NCBI GenBank assembly: GCA_002786065.1
Contig: NHNY01000011.1
Coordinates: 124,001-188,000, forward strand
Source of the DNA: Microcyclospora pomicola
Taxonomy: Eukaryota > Ascomycota > Dothideomycetes > Capnodiales
Reading direction: 5' to 3'
DNA length: 64,000 bases
The notes beneath the pieces are model-generated. The model had not been told where the DNA came from. It ran no database searches and worked only from the letters and a program-made list of their open reading frames with translations. Positions 54,879 to 64,000 of this stretch are shown here, in pieces. Position 1 is the stretch's first letter; the number at the start of each line of letters is the position of its first letter. The position numbers and the translations under genes were made by a program.

Positions 54879-55731
54879 GGGTAAAACGGTGCAGGCGTTG
54901 GCGTGTTAAGTATCCGCGTTGGGGTGGAGTAAACATAGTTTGTAGAACACTCTGGAATCGAAGCAGAGACACCTTCCCACGATGAGAGGTAGATCACATC
55001 ATCGCCGAAGCCCACGAGTCCGCATGATCCTGCGTCCGCTCTCGCTTGCTTCCTCATCGGCCATGCAAGGCGTCGCGCGCGTACGACATCCACCTCGCTT
55101 GGGCAGCGTTGTACAAAGGTCATGGATTGAGCGTGTTCAACTGTAGGCGCCACTTGAGGTCTAGAAGCTCGCACGCAGGTTCGACTCCACCGCGCTTGAG
55201 GCTTAGTGAGGTGATCGAGGGAAGCACAGACTATGGGTACAGTTCACCGACGTGATAGAAAAACGTAAGAAAGGTCATAGGATGAGTATAAACACATTAC
55301 AAAGCAACAGACAGCGAGCTACATCGTCCCTTACGAGGACGTTATAAACGCTCTCGATGGGAATGATACCATAGTAATATCTCTGTTTCAAGACCCATGG
55401 GATTCCGCACATGCCGCCTCTTCGCTCTGTGGAGCAGTTCACACGCTCAGAAACCATTACAAGCGTGCCGCTCGACGCCCCGTGCCCCATTGATGTCCAA
55501 CCGAAAGCCGCAATATGCCCTGATAAAGAATAACACCGTTGCATGTTGGGCAGAACGCCTGTTCTTTCTACTGTTGTTGCGCGCTCAAAGCAAGATGATG
55601 TATAGTGGTGATGCGGATGTTCATGGTGATGTAGTTGATGTTGATGACGAAGATTTCGACGATATTGACGATGCCGCGAGCAACAAAGCTGATGGCATAT
55701 GATAGAAGTCAAAGATCCAAGAGAATACCCC
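54879..55731. other. Intergenic, no gene recognised
   Basis: The right part should be the 3' UTR of the F-box/WD40 gene. A run of GAT/GTT triplets at about 55614-55671 (on + it reads as an Asp/Val-rich frame, DADVHGDVVDVDDEDF) is low-complexity sequence. I do not call the frames across it genes. Confidence 0.4.
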
Positions 55732-58161
55732 CTAGGCGCCTCTCCGTCGTGCAGCATTGCTGCTCGCGGGGCGATCGATCCAGGGGTTCGTGAAGATGAT
55801 GGCGCTGGACTCACATCCGCGGAGGAGATCAACGTTGTCGATCTTCTCGCCGTCGTTGATGCCACCTTTCTGCAGGCCGAAGTCGACGATCAAGATCCGA
55901 CCGTCTTGAGATGTCGCCACAATGCGGCGGTAGTCGGACTTGGCGGCTAGCATCCAGCTCGTCGTCCATTCCTCTGCACGCCAAATCTCCTCGCCAGTGA
56001 CGAAGTCGTAGACGCGGAGGTCGAGGTCATAGCTACCGCTCACCACGCGATTGTTGGCGCTATCCAGCCAGAGAGAGCGCACGAGCTGACTGTGCCCGGT
56101 AAATTGCTTGACTTCTGCGCCAGTCTCGGTTTCGAACTTGTATGTGATGTGGTCGTTGCCACCTGCTAGCACGTACTTCATGTCTTCGGAGAATTCGACA
56201 GCTGCCAGTCCCCGTTCCTTTGCGCTGAACTCCTTGATCAATTTCATCTGATTCAGATCCCACAAGCGGGCAATACCGTCACCGCTCGCGCTGACAAGGT
56301 ACTTGCCACGCAACTGAACCGCATTCACCGGACCACGGTGGCCAGTCAGATCGCCCTTAGGCTCCATAGTCTTACGATCCCAGACTATGATGCGGGAATC
56401 CTTGGAGCAAGACACGATGTGGTTGGCATCGAGAGCCACATCCAGAACACCTCCGGTATGCTTCTTGAGACGCTTAATCGGTTGGTAAGTGTGAATGTCC
56501 CAAACCAAGAGGTCAGAGTCGGAAGAGCCGGTAACGAGGATCTCCTCGTCGTATTGAAGGCAGAGGATGCTGGCATCATGCCACTGAGAGGGCACTTGGA
56601 AAATGCTGTTGCCATACGATGTGCCGTTCACGCTCGCAGTCGCCATGTGGAAGGACGGGTAGTCCACTGTTCGCAGAACTTTCGGACCCAACACTGGCTG
56701 CACATTGGGTCCACCGATGACACGAAGGCACTGGAAGGTATTGATGTCCCAGACCCGGATCGTGCGGTCACGCGAGCCAGTGATGATCTTTTCCTCGTCA
56801 AACTGGAGGCAGTAAACACTGTCTGTGTGGCCCGAGAGATAAATCGCCTTGCCGGCCTCTTCTGCCCCCTTACGCCAGTTCTTCTCCAATTCCACCCGCG
56901 CCTTGTACATCTTTCTCCACTCCTGCATTGGCATGTTAGGCCGTCCCACACCCACGCCGCCGACTTGAATTGGCGGAGGATCCGTAAATATCTGTCGTCC
57001 ATACTTTCGGAGATATGCAGTCCGCCAGACTGACGTCTCCTCCGCATAGGTTTGCCAGATCCGAGAGACTTGTTGTGCCGTGTTAAGCTCGTGCGCATCG
57101 AGGTACTCAAAGACCTGAAGCGAGATTTCCGAGGGCAATAGGGAGGTGAAGTCGCGTGCTTTCGGTTCACGACTCGAATTTGCTCTCGACCGCCCAAGCA
57201 TATCCGTATCACAGTCGACATCGGTGTCACTGAATGTGGAAAGGTCGGCGCCACTGTCGGCCGCGCTATCGCAAAGACTTCCAATCCGCCGGCGTCGTGT
57301 CTTGGTATCCTCACTGAGGAGCAAGTCTTCGCTGGGCGGTAGCGGACCGTTGACGTTGTATGCTGCTGCTGCTGCACGCGCACCGTCACCACCAACAAGC
57401 ATAAAAGGTGCATGTAATTGCTGCTGCTGTTGTTGTTGCTGTTGCTGCTGCGCTTGAGCAAGCCAGCGACCTCCAGGTCCTGCAAAAGTAGGAGCCGGTG
57501 TGTCTTTCCTGTCATTGCCAAAGCGGTGACCGATGATCGTGGGCCGTAGCTTCTTGCCCCTGAAGTCTTGTTGGCTTGCGTTACGCTTGGAAGGTGAGAG
57601 TGGGGGCGGAGGATACACTTCTCTCGGGTGCGAATCCATACTGGCAGTGCTGGACCTCCTCATCCGCGCTGCCAGCGGCGCATGTTGGGTCACCTTGTCA
57701 CGCAAATCGGCGATGCGTTCTTTATATGTCCTGGATAGCTTTCGCGGAAGTGTCTGTGCTTTGGGAGGGGGTGCCAGACTGCTGGACTCGGACGATGATG
57801 TGCTGCCCGAGTGGAAGGATAGCATGCGCCGGGACGGTCTCCGTTGAGCGCGGAAGGGGTGTCGGTCCTCCGGTCCTCTCTTTGCACCGTCGCCCGTGGA
57901 CAGGGAAAGATCGTTCGTCGCGTCATCGGAGAAAGTGGCAGCGGAATTGGCCGTGAATATTCGTGGGTGTCCTAGAAGGGATAGTGATGCACGCGGTGTG
58001 AGTTGGTCATCGTCGTCGACAGGTGGACGGGAAGAGTCGGCGTTGAGGTTGCTGCGAAAGGATGAAGATGCATGTGCAGTGTGTGGTCGAGTCTCGGTGA
58101 AGTCGCCCCGGGAACGCTTCGAGGCACCCCGAATGTCAGCACTGGACCAGGGAACCTCCAT
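55732..58161 (-). CDS. F-box and WD40-repeat protein (SCF substrate receptor)
   Basis: Single exon, 809 residues from the first ATG at 58161 (MEVPWSSADIRG); four further in-frame codons upstream begin with TTG and are not used. Residues 1-330 are disordered, Ser/Arg-rich, with an 11-Gln run (about 238-248) and a short Ala run. The F-box is at about 335-380 (LLPSEISLQVFEYLDAHEL). Seven WD40 repeats run from about 443 to 770 (GHTDSVYCLQFDEEKIITGSRD, KHTGGVLDVALDANHIVSCSKD and GHRGPVNAVQLRGKYLVSASGD start three of them). The combination marks a substrate receptor of an SCF ubiquitin ligase, related in layout to Pof1/Fbw proteins. It lacks the extended region before the F-box expected in Met30/SconB, so I do not call it that. 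Likely nuclear/cytosolic. A purine tract on + just upstream means a pyrimidine-rich leader. Confidence 0.88.
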   Translation of the reverse strand: MEVPWSSADIRGASKRSRGDFTETRPHTAHASSSFRSNLNADSSRPPVDDDDQLTPRASLSLLGHPRIFTANSAATFSDDATNDLSLSTGDGAKRGPEDRHPFRAQRRPSRRMLSFHSGSTSSSESSSLAPPPKAQTLPRKLSRTYKERIADLRDKVTQHAPLAARMRRSSTASMDSHPREVYPPPPLSPSKRNASQQDFRGKKLRPTIIGHRFGNDRKDTPAPTFAGPGGRWLAQAQQQQQQQQQQQLHAPFMLVGGDGARAAAAAYNVNGPLPPSEDLLLSEDTKTRRRRIGSLCDSAADSGADLSTFSDTDVDCDTDMLGRSRANSSREPKARDFTSLLPSEISLQVFEYLDAHELNTAQQVSRIWQTYAEETSVWRTAYLRKYGRQIFTDPPPIQVGGVGVGRPNMPMQEWRKMYKARVELEKNWRKGAEEAGKAIYLSGHTDSVYCLQFDEEKIITGSRDRTIRVWDINTFQCLRVIGGPNVQPVLGPKVLRTVDYPSFHMATASVNGTSYGNSIFQVPSQWHDASILCLQYDEEILVTGSSDSDLLVWDIHTYQPIKRLKKHTGGVLDVALDANHIVSCSKDSRIIVWDRKTMEPKGDLTGHRGPVNAVQLRGKYLVSASGDGIARLWDLNQMKLIKEFSAKERGLAAVEFSEDMKYVLAGGNDHITYKFETETGAEVKQFTGHSQLVRSLWLDSANNRVVSGSYDLDLRVYDFVTGEEIWRAEEWTTSWMLAAKSDYRRIVATSQDGRILIVDFGLQKGGINDGEKIDNVDLLRGCESSAIIFTNPWIDRPASSNAARRRGA
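57418..57450 (-). repeat. Mixed CAG/CAA microsatellite encoding 11 Gln
   Basis: Eleven consecutive Gln codons (CAG and CAA mixed) inside the disordered N-terminal part of the F-box/WD40 gene. Such runs often vary in length between strains; the CAA interruptions should make this one more stable than a pure repeat. Confidence 0.85.
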
Positions 58162-58190
58162 GACTCTGCCCAATGGTGAGGGCGGTAATG

Positions 58191-58222
58191 CGGAGGAGGG
58201 ATGGAGGAGGTGGAGGAAGAGG
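58191..58222 (-). promoter_or_regulatory. Pyrimidine-rich leader tract of the F-box/WD40 gene
   Basis: The + strand is almost pure purine here (CGGAGGAGGGATGGAGGAGG and onward), so the transcribed strand is CT-rich and lies about 30-60 nt before the ATG. CT-rich tracts near transcription starts are common in filamentous fungi. Its function here is inferred from position. Confidence 0.35.
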
Positions 58223-60089
58223 TGTTGATGGACTGAGTCGTCCGAAGACGAGAGTGTCGGTGAGGAAGTGCAGACGCAGATCGGCGGGAGCAGTGGAGTC
58301 GAGGAATGCTGGTAGAGACTAGAGAGGCGTGAATGGCTGAGAGACGTCGGTATGCGAGTGGAGAACTCGCGTCTCAGGGTCGAGGGCGATTACGGAGTCG
58401 ATCAGCGGCCTCACGTAAGGTATATACCGTATGGCGCGGTGGTGGTACGAAAGAGTGAGGTGGTGATGCGAGGCGGACAGGTGAAGAGGAGGTTGAATGT
58501 GTTGTTGATGGCGGTGACCTAAGGAGAGGGTGTGTGTCGAAACGGGTCGGGAGGCCAGAAAGTGTGACGATGCTGTCCCCGAGCTAGATCTCGACTAGGA
58601 AGAGGAAATAATGTGATGCACTGCTGGCAACCCGGACTTCGACAGACTTCATATACACTCTCGGGTTTCACTCCCACCCACCGATCGTCTTGCTGGCGAG
58701 GAACAAGGAGCCAATCGTAAGAATCACGATCGTATTACTGCGGTGGTCTTCGGCCGGCCAGAGCGAAGTGACGAGGGTGAGGGTACAGCGATGGCGAAAA
58801 ACATCAATCTCTGACGGCGCAGCACGCAGATATTTGCGCTGAACACACTCTGCATTCGACCTCAACCCATCCTTGCATTGCGTTGCGTTGCGAGTTGTTT
58901 CTGTTGCTCCGCCTTGGCGAGTCCCTTGCACTTTTCTTGGGTCCCGCGGTACCAACAATGGACGGGTTACAGAATTCTCGTATACTTCTACCGCACCGCC
59001 ATGCCGGACAATGGGGAGCAAGATGACGGCGGCGCATCCAGAAAGAACCGCGTATGGCCGACCTGCTGACCACATACGACAATCGTATTATGATCCTGTT
59101 GTTTTCGTGAACACACCTTGCATACGAACCTCTTGATGCTCAGCCCACTAACGTACCTGTACAGGGCAGCAGGAATGTTAGGTTCGCGCAATACGGAGCC
59201 TCCCTGGAGCTGTTAACAAGCAGGCTCTGAGGAATAGCGCTTGTTTCGTCGCCATCCGTTGAAGGATTGAGCAATCTCATACATATACGGCTTACCATTA
59301 GCAGCGCAAGTAATCATCCAGTACGCAATGCTCACCTCCAGACCGGTTGGACTCTAGAGGCGTAGATCGAACACGTTGATCTTCACGGAGAGTACGAAGC
59401 GTTCACCTGCGGCGCTATCAAGGCAGGCCTACCACAGCATCTCACACAAAAGAGAAATCGACCGACTTAATGTGACAGCGGTAGCGAATTACAGATATCA
59501 AACCATCCTTGACAAGATTGGGGGCCGACATCCGAAGCCCAACACAAGTCAGCCCGATGGTCATTCCTTTCGCGCCTAACAAGTCTGTTCAGTCATCACG
59601 AAAGTACATGTTTCCTTTCTCGGCTGTGAAGACCAATCTAGCCATGGTCGCCAGCCGTGATCCATGATCTGCGCCATCCGCAGACGCCATCATGCAAATC
59701 ATGATGCCAAGGAGCGGCATGCCGCTTGCTCGATAGCTGATGCCGTCGTCTCCTTAGCACGAGTACCGCACTTCTTCGCCTTTGCCGGTCGGTGCCGTCC
59801 AATACCGCCGCTCAACCACCCAATTATGATGCAGTGGTGTGTTGTGCACCATTGCTTTGCCTGACCATTGCCACTTCTACCTTTCAGCGCCAGGTTTCCT
59901 GCGAAGATCTTGCCATTCACACGCCTATCCCAGACACTATCAGGTATCCCCATGATCGGACGAGCCGACGTGCTCACACCTCTGGCCTTACTTTTTCAGC
60001 TTTCAGCTTTCACTCCTTGCCCAGCGTGAGCGGAGCATCCACCACTGAAGTCGAGGTCCAGCAACATCTGAGCCACCAAACTACCTACC
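58223..60089. other. Divergent intergenic region
   Basis: This stretch separates the F-box/WD40 gene (-) and the DUF7704 gene (+) and should hold both promoters. Short frames such as 59075-58668 (-) and 59376-59579 (+) show no motifs. No repeats or RNA genes were recognised. Confidence 0.45.
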
Positions 60090-60581
60090 ATGGCGCCGCC
60101 ATCCCAAATCATGTCACCCCGGATCCCTGCCATCTATACTCTGTTCTTTCTCTGGATCGAGCCCGTCGCGACCGCTGTAGGAGCCTACTACGCCTTCTTC
60201 CTGCAGCCAGCGTATAAGCACATGACCGCGTACCCGACTTCCTCTTCCGCAAGCAGCTTCACCGCCATTTCGCGCGACGAGAGTATCGTGCTATATCAGC
60301 TCGCGAACCTCTACCTTGTCTTCGCGTTGAACGAGGCATTCGTGCTACGTGCCACGCGCGACCTGCGGGTCTGGAGGGTCTTGCTACTTGGCTTGTTGAT
60401 CGCCGACTTTGGCCACCTGTACAGCGTACACGCCATGGGCGCGGCTGTGTACTGGCGCTTCTGGGAATGGAATGCCATGTATTGGGGCAATCTCGGCTTT
60501 GTGTATGTAGGCGCGAGCATGCGTACCGCCTTTCTGCTCGGCTTTGGTCTACCTACCGCAGGCCAGAAAATCAAGGCTTAA
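60090..60581 (+). CDS. DUF7704-type small integral membrane protein
   Basis: Single exon, 163 residues. The start ATG at 60090 has a good context (CTACCATGGCG). About four membrane helices are visible: IYTLFFLWIEPVATAVGAYYAFF, then LYQLANLYLVFALNEAFVL, RVLLLGLLIADFGHLYSVHA, and WGNLGFVYVGASMRTAFLLG. The N-terminal 'IPA.Y..FFLWIEP' and the central ADFGHLYS are the pattern I associate with the fungal DUF7704 family. Members are small, usually of unknown function, and sometimes occur in secondary-metabolite clusters; none is seen here. The C terminus (AGQKIKA) is short and basic. The membrane nature is secure; the family name rests on recall. Confidence 0.75.
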   Translation: MAPPSQIMSPRIPAIYTLFFLWIEPVATAVGAYYAFFLQPAYKHMTAYPTSSSASSFTAISRDESIVLYQLANLYLVFALNEAFVLRATRDLRVWRVLLLGLLIADFGHLYSVHAMGAAVYWRFWEWNAMYWGNLGFVYVGASMRTAFLLGFGLPTAGQKIKA

Positions 60582-62502
60582 GCCAATGCAACCTGCTCGT
60601 TTTGTCAACTGCCAAGTCACAGCGGATCCAGTGATGTTCGATGAGTCGTCAGTTGTCGACCACATAGACGCGTCATATAGCTCCGACCTGAATACACCGC
60701 TCTGCTGAGGACCGTATCCTCATCCTGTGGATGGCGCTTTGGTGTCGTCTAGCACATGCCTCGGCGCAAAGTCCGCGCCTCTAACCCCCGACTCTAGACT
60801 TACCAGGACGGGGCCGCGTCTAAAAGCACCCAAGGAACGACCATCTCGCTAGACGTTGTCCAGATCGCGGTGTCCCAGGCTTTGTACCTTCTCCTTGACG
60901 GCACCATTCGATTTACAGTTATTCAGCTTACGTGCGGAAGTCTCGGAGACGGTCGTGAATCTGAAGTGGATGACGACGGCGTGAGGTGGCCTTTGGCAAG
61001 GCAAGATCACATCTAGCAGATATTGCCGTCGAGATCTAGAATCAAGTCTACGATACGTAACGGATCTTATGATGATGTTGATGGACAGCGCGTTGTGCTC
61101 TTGCGGTACACCAACGGTGACCACGAATGACAATATATGATCACACGTATCTGGAGGGACTTCGTTGATATGTGCTACGCAGTCCGATCAATGCCGACTG
61201 TGCTCCGGAGAGAAGGAGTAGAACATGCCCCTCGACTGATCTCTTCGAATTTCTGGCCATCGCCTCGTTCCTGAAGGAGTTTCCCATCTGAAGACAAGCC
61301 TGTGCTATGAGGAGACAAGAGACAGTTGATGTGAAGCTGTTGCCCGTCCGCCGCCGAACAATGCCCAAGAACTTGTATGTGCTCGATGTCATCAGGCTCT
61401 GCTGCAAGGGCAGAATGTGACATTGCGCGGGTGTGATGCAAAAAGGACAACTACAAAAGGGCACCTAGAGAAGAGGTTCAGCTGCCAGGTACTTATGCAG
61501 AAAGATTCTCCCATTTGCGTGCACATTTTCCATTGCTCTGCTTTGGAAAGCCCACCGTAGCCCATGACTTTGAAACGCCATCACGAGGGACGACCTCTTG
61601 TAAGCTGTCAACAATAGACATTCCTTTCTCATTTCACCCTTGTCCTTACCAACGAGTTCAGCTGTCCACGAACCGCATCTGCATCGCGGCCAGCCACTCG
61701 GTTTCTCGCCGCCGACTATATCAGTGGTAGATATACTGATCATAACACGTTGATATCGTCTGTTCTCTTCGATCAACAATAGCAAATCGTGAAGTCTCGC
61801 GTCGTTTTAAGATGACTTGCACACATGACAGCTCAGGAAACATGTACGGTCGCGTGCTATGTGTTTACATTATGATGGAGGACGTGCTTTAGTAACATCA
61901 ACCATGTCGTCTCGACGTTGGAGATTGACTGTTTATCAATGACGTCGACAAGGCCTGCAATGCATCAGGGTTCATAATATCCGCTGCTTAATGTACTGTA
62001 GTGCCAAATCTTCATTGATCGTGTGATGAAGTGGGAAGGATACAGAGAGTGATAGCTCTTGTAGGTTGAGGTGGACGCGTCAGGAGTTGCTGCTCCGTGA
62101 TGCGTGAGAATTCGTAAGGTGAAAGAGTTTTGCACGCGCGCCAGCCTTCCCAACCCGCGCCTGCTGCCCGCTTGTGCTGTAGGTCGTGTCCCAGGGATCA
62201 ACACTCGAATGCGTCAAACTTCACCAACGTCCGTTCGCTTGCTGCGTCTGACACTACTGCTGCACGTCCATTTGCAGACGCTGCTGTTTCGATAAGCAGA
62301 CACTTCAAGCACGCCGGCATCCAAGGCCAGACGTGTTGCTGCTTCTGTCGCTGTCAGAGCATAGTCATCACTATCGAGGATCTTTGGGAGGACCGCTCTC
62401 CGCTTGGCACCGACGTGTCGCCGTTCTCGATCGCGTAGCAAACCGCGAAAGTACTGCACAGATTTCGACTTTGCCCACTCCCTTCTCTCACAACACAACA
62501 CA
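60582..62502. other. Intergenic, upstream of the forkhead gene
   Basis: A 1.9-kb gap with only short motif-free frames. The final 30 nt (CCCTTCTCTCACAACACAAC then ACA-ATG) is a CT- then CA-rich leader typical of fungal start regions. The rest is probable promoter of the forkhead gene plus the DUF7704 3' UTR. Confidence 0.45.
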
Positions 62503-64000
62503 ATGCCTCCGTCAGGCCGGAAAGGCAAAACGCGAGTGCGACGTGCTCCTGCTACGGAGCGTGCTGACGTCCACGACCCATCGGACGCGGAAACCCCAGA
62601 TGCGATTCAGACCCCATCACGATCGTCCCGGAAACGTGCGCGTCCCGCTGAACCGACTGCTTCTGCTGGACGCAACACCCGACGAAAGATCAAAGATGCC
62701 AGGACCGTGGAACGCGAGGATACAGAAGGCACGGAAGCACAACACAGCGATGCAGATCTGGAGCCAGCGCTGCCCACCGAGCAAGAAATCATCTCCCACC
62801 TGCGCGTCGCCGAGAGGCAAGTGAACGCAACCGAGGACTACGCGAATGACTTGCTGGAAGGTCAAGAGAATGTGCCGGGTTATGGAAAGATCGCCGGTCG
62901 CGACTGGTCCTTCATCATCCGCAAGGTCGAGGTTAACATCGGGCGACCGGAGACGCAGGAGAAGATGACCCCCGTGAATGGGGAGAATGGACATGCTACC
63001 ACCCCCACCGCCAAAACGATCGTCGATATCGATCTCGGGCCTGATCGTCAAGTGTCTAGGTCCCACGCGATCATCAGCTACGATCCGGAACCCATGCAAT
63101 GGTTCATCATCGTGAATGGCCGTAATGGGCTACGTGTCGATGGGCAGTTGTTGAAGCGCGGTGCGAGGCAGCATCTTCGGAATGGCTCGGTGATTGAGAT
63201 CGCCAACACCCAGATGGCATTCATCACGACTGCAGCCGATGACAGCGATGGACCGGTCTGGGATGCCTCCATTATCAAGCAGACGCAGAAGTCTTCAGAA
63301 GAGGATGACGATGCCGAGGAATACAACCGTTCGAATGGGTACCGTGCAAATGCACATCCATCTTCGCACCAGCCTTCAGCACCCAGCAATGGTCATGCAG
63401 CAAGTTTCAATGGCCAGCCTCAAGGACACCAACAGCACCGAAGTCACCCACATTCCCAGCGTGCTGCACTTCATGACACTCCTGGCACCCCTCTCCGCTC
63501 ACAGCTGCTGGTAGCACAATCCTCGCCTGCCGCGAACTATGCTCGTGGCGTGATGATGGAGTCTACGGAATCAATCGACTATTCCGCCGATAATGCCAAG
63601 GACCTCAAACCACCCCACTCTTACGCCCAATTGATTGGCATGGCCATCTTGAGTACGCAAGAACAACAGATGACGTTGAACAACATCTACAAATGGATCA
63701 TGGCCAACTACGCGTTCTATCGCTTCAACACCGGAGGCTGGCAAAACAGCATTCGGCATAATCTCAGCTTGAACAAAGCCTTTACCAAGATTGCCCGCCG
63801 CACTGACGAGCCTGGCAAAGGTATGAAGTGGATGATTGAGCCGACGGAGTTTGACACGTTCGTCCAGCAAGGTATGAAAGGTTGCCGACGTCCTCAACCT
63901 ATTCCCGGAACCCAAAGCACTTTCGGCTCGCCTTCTAGTCCCATGCAGTCGATTGTGATGAGGGTGGGCGCCAATGGCGTCAAGAAGGGCGAGGATCTCA
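62503..64000 (+). CDS. Forkhead transcription factor with FHA domain (3' end outside window)
   Basis: The frame is open from ATG 62503 to the right edge (about 499 codons), with no stop and no intron needed. The first 120 residues are basic, Pro/Thr-rich (RKRARPAEP) and disordered. An FHA domain lies at about 125-215: YGKIAGRDWSFIIRK, IGRPE at about 147, the phosphothreonine-pocket motif SRSHAII at about 183-189, and NGRNGLRVDG. A forkhead DNA-binding domain lies at about 368-447 (KPPHSYAQLIGMAILS; recognition helix WQNSIRHNLSLNKAF; wing GKGMKWMIEP). FHA followed by forkhead is the layout of yeast Fkh1/Fkh2 and S. pombe Fkh2, which drive G2/M genes; in filamentous fungi the orthologue also affects conidiation. 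The C-terminal part is missing from the window. Confidence 0.93.
   Translation, partial: MPPSGRKGKTRVRRAPATERADVHDPSDAETPDAIQTPSRSSRKRARPAEPTASAGRNTRRKIKDARTVEREDTEGTEAQHSDADLEPALPTEQEIISHLRVAERQVNATEDYANDLLEGQENVPGYGKIAGRDWSFIIRKVEVNIGRPETQEKMTPVNGENGHATTPTAKTIVDIDLGPDRQVSRSHAIISYDPEPMQWFIIVNGRNGLRVDGQLLKRGARQHLRNGSVIEIANTQMAFITTAADDSDGPVWDASIIKQTQKSSEEDDDAEEYNRSNGYRANAHPSSHQPSAPSNGHAASFNGQPQGHQQHRSHPHSQRAALHDTPGTPLRSQLLVAQSSPAANYARGVMMESTESIDYSADNAKDLKPPHSYAQLIGMAILSTQEQQMTLNNIYKWIMANYAFYRFNTGGWQNSIRHNLSLNKAFTKIARRTDEPGKGMKWMIEPTEFDTFVQQGMKGCRRPQPIPGTQSTFGSPSSPMQSIVMRVGANGVKKGEDL

Noticed and set aside
55130-55210. GGTTCGACTCC box resembling a tRNA B box
   Set aside because: The flanking bases do not form a T stem, and no A box or acceptor stem is found at the right distance.
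56338-57033. 231-codon plus-strand frame across the F-box/WD40 gene
   Set aside because: Antisense to the F-box and the first WD40 repeats; no independent motif.
58162-58173. Four extra N-terminal codons on the F-box/WD40 gene
   Set aside because: They would start at TTG. The first ATG in frame is at 58161, so I used that.
1-64000. Transposon, LTR element, viral relic or CRISPR array
   Set aside because: I looked for integrase, reverse transcriptase, transposase and capsid-like motifs, terminal repeats and regular spacer arrays, and saw none. A computed repeat search would be needed to exclude short degraded copies.

Overview
The window is nuclear DNA of a filamentous ascomycete. Genes carry short GT-AG introns of about 50-80 nt (one is 241 nt) with ACTAAC/CTGAC-type branch points. 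Both strands are used, and the protein families are typical of fungi (Zn2Cys6 factor, DUF3074, DUF3602, DUF7704, Clu1, Sec39). The overall style suggests a dothideomycete, perhaps near Capnodiales/Mycosphaerellales; this is an inference from memory of the families. I saw no transposons, viral relics, tRNA or rRNA genes, or CRISPR arrays.

Layout, left to right. 1-11 kb: the 3' part of a Grr1-type F-box/LRR gene (+), a tachykinin-family/transcription-factor-like gene (-), a 2.5 kb stretch with coding-like scraps, and the Sec39 vesicle-tethering gene (+). 11-25 kb: a Zn2Cys6 regulator (-), an alpha/beta hydrolase with a very GC-rich second exon (+), a TPR-DnaJ co-chaperone (-) and Clu1 (-). 25-31 kb: a mitochondrial ATPase that starts divergently from Clu1, a DUF3074 protein and a haem aldoxime dehydratase, all +. 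31-41 kb: an ankyrin-repeat protein (+), a secreted protein (+), an Hsp31/HchA-type glyoxalase III (-), a PAR32-like DUF3602 protein (-), the EFM4 lysine methyltransferase (+) and an MFS transporter (+). 41-53 kb: an alpha/beta-hydrolase-fold protein lacking the usual nucleophile serine (+), a large orphan protein (-) and a secreted GH3 beta-glucosidase with a 14-nt micro-exon (-). 53-64 kb: a possible small gene (+), an F-box/WD40 protein (-), a DUF7704 membrane protein (+), and the 5' part of an FHA-forkhead factor (+) that runs off the end of the window.

Most genes are housekeeping or regulatory and do not form one pathway. Loose functional links: two F-box substrate receptors (Grr1-like and FBW), two mitochondrial genes sharing one 728-bp divergent promoter (Clu1 and the ATPase), and a possible aldoxime/nitrile activity beside a DUF3074 protein with no nitrilase in view. 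I did not find an obvious new multi-gene system. The points most worth a second look are splice-level oddities (GH3 micro-exon with a GC-AG intron, a stop-free in-frame intron in the orphan gene, a nested acceptor in Sec39), two enzyme folds missing expected key residues, and the 1209-residue orphan protein.
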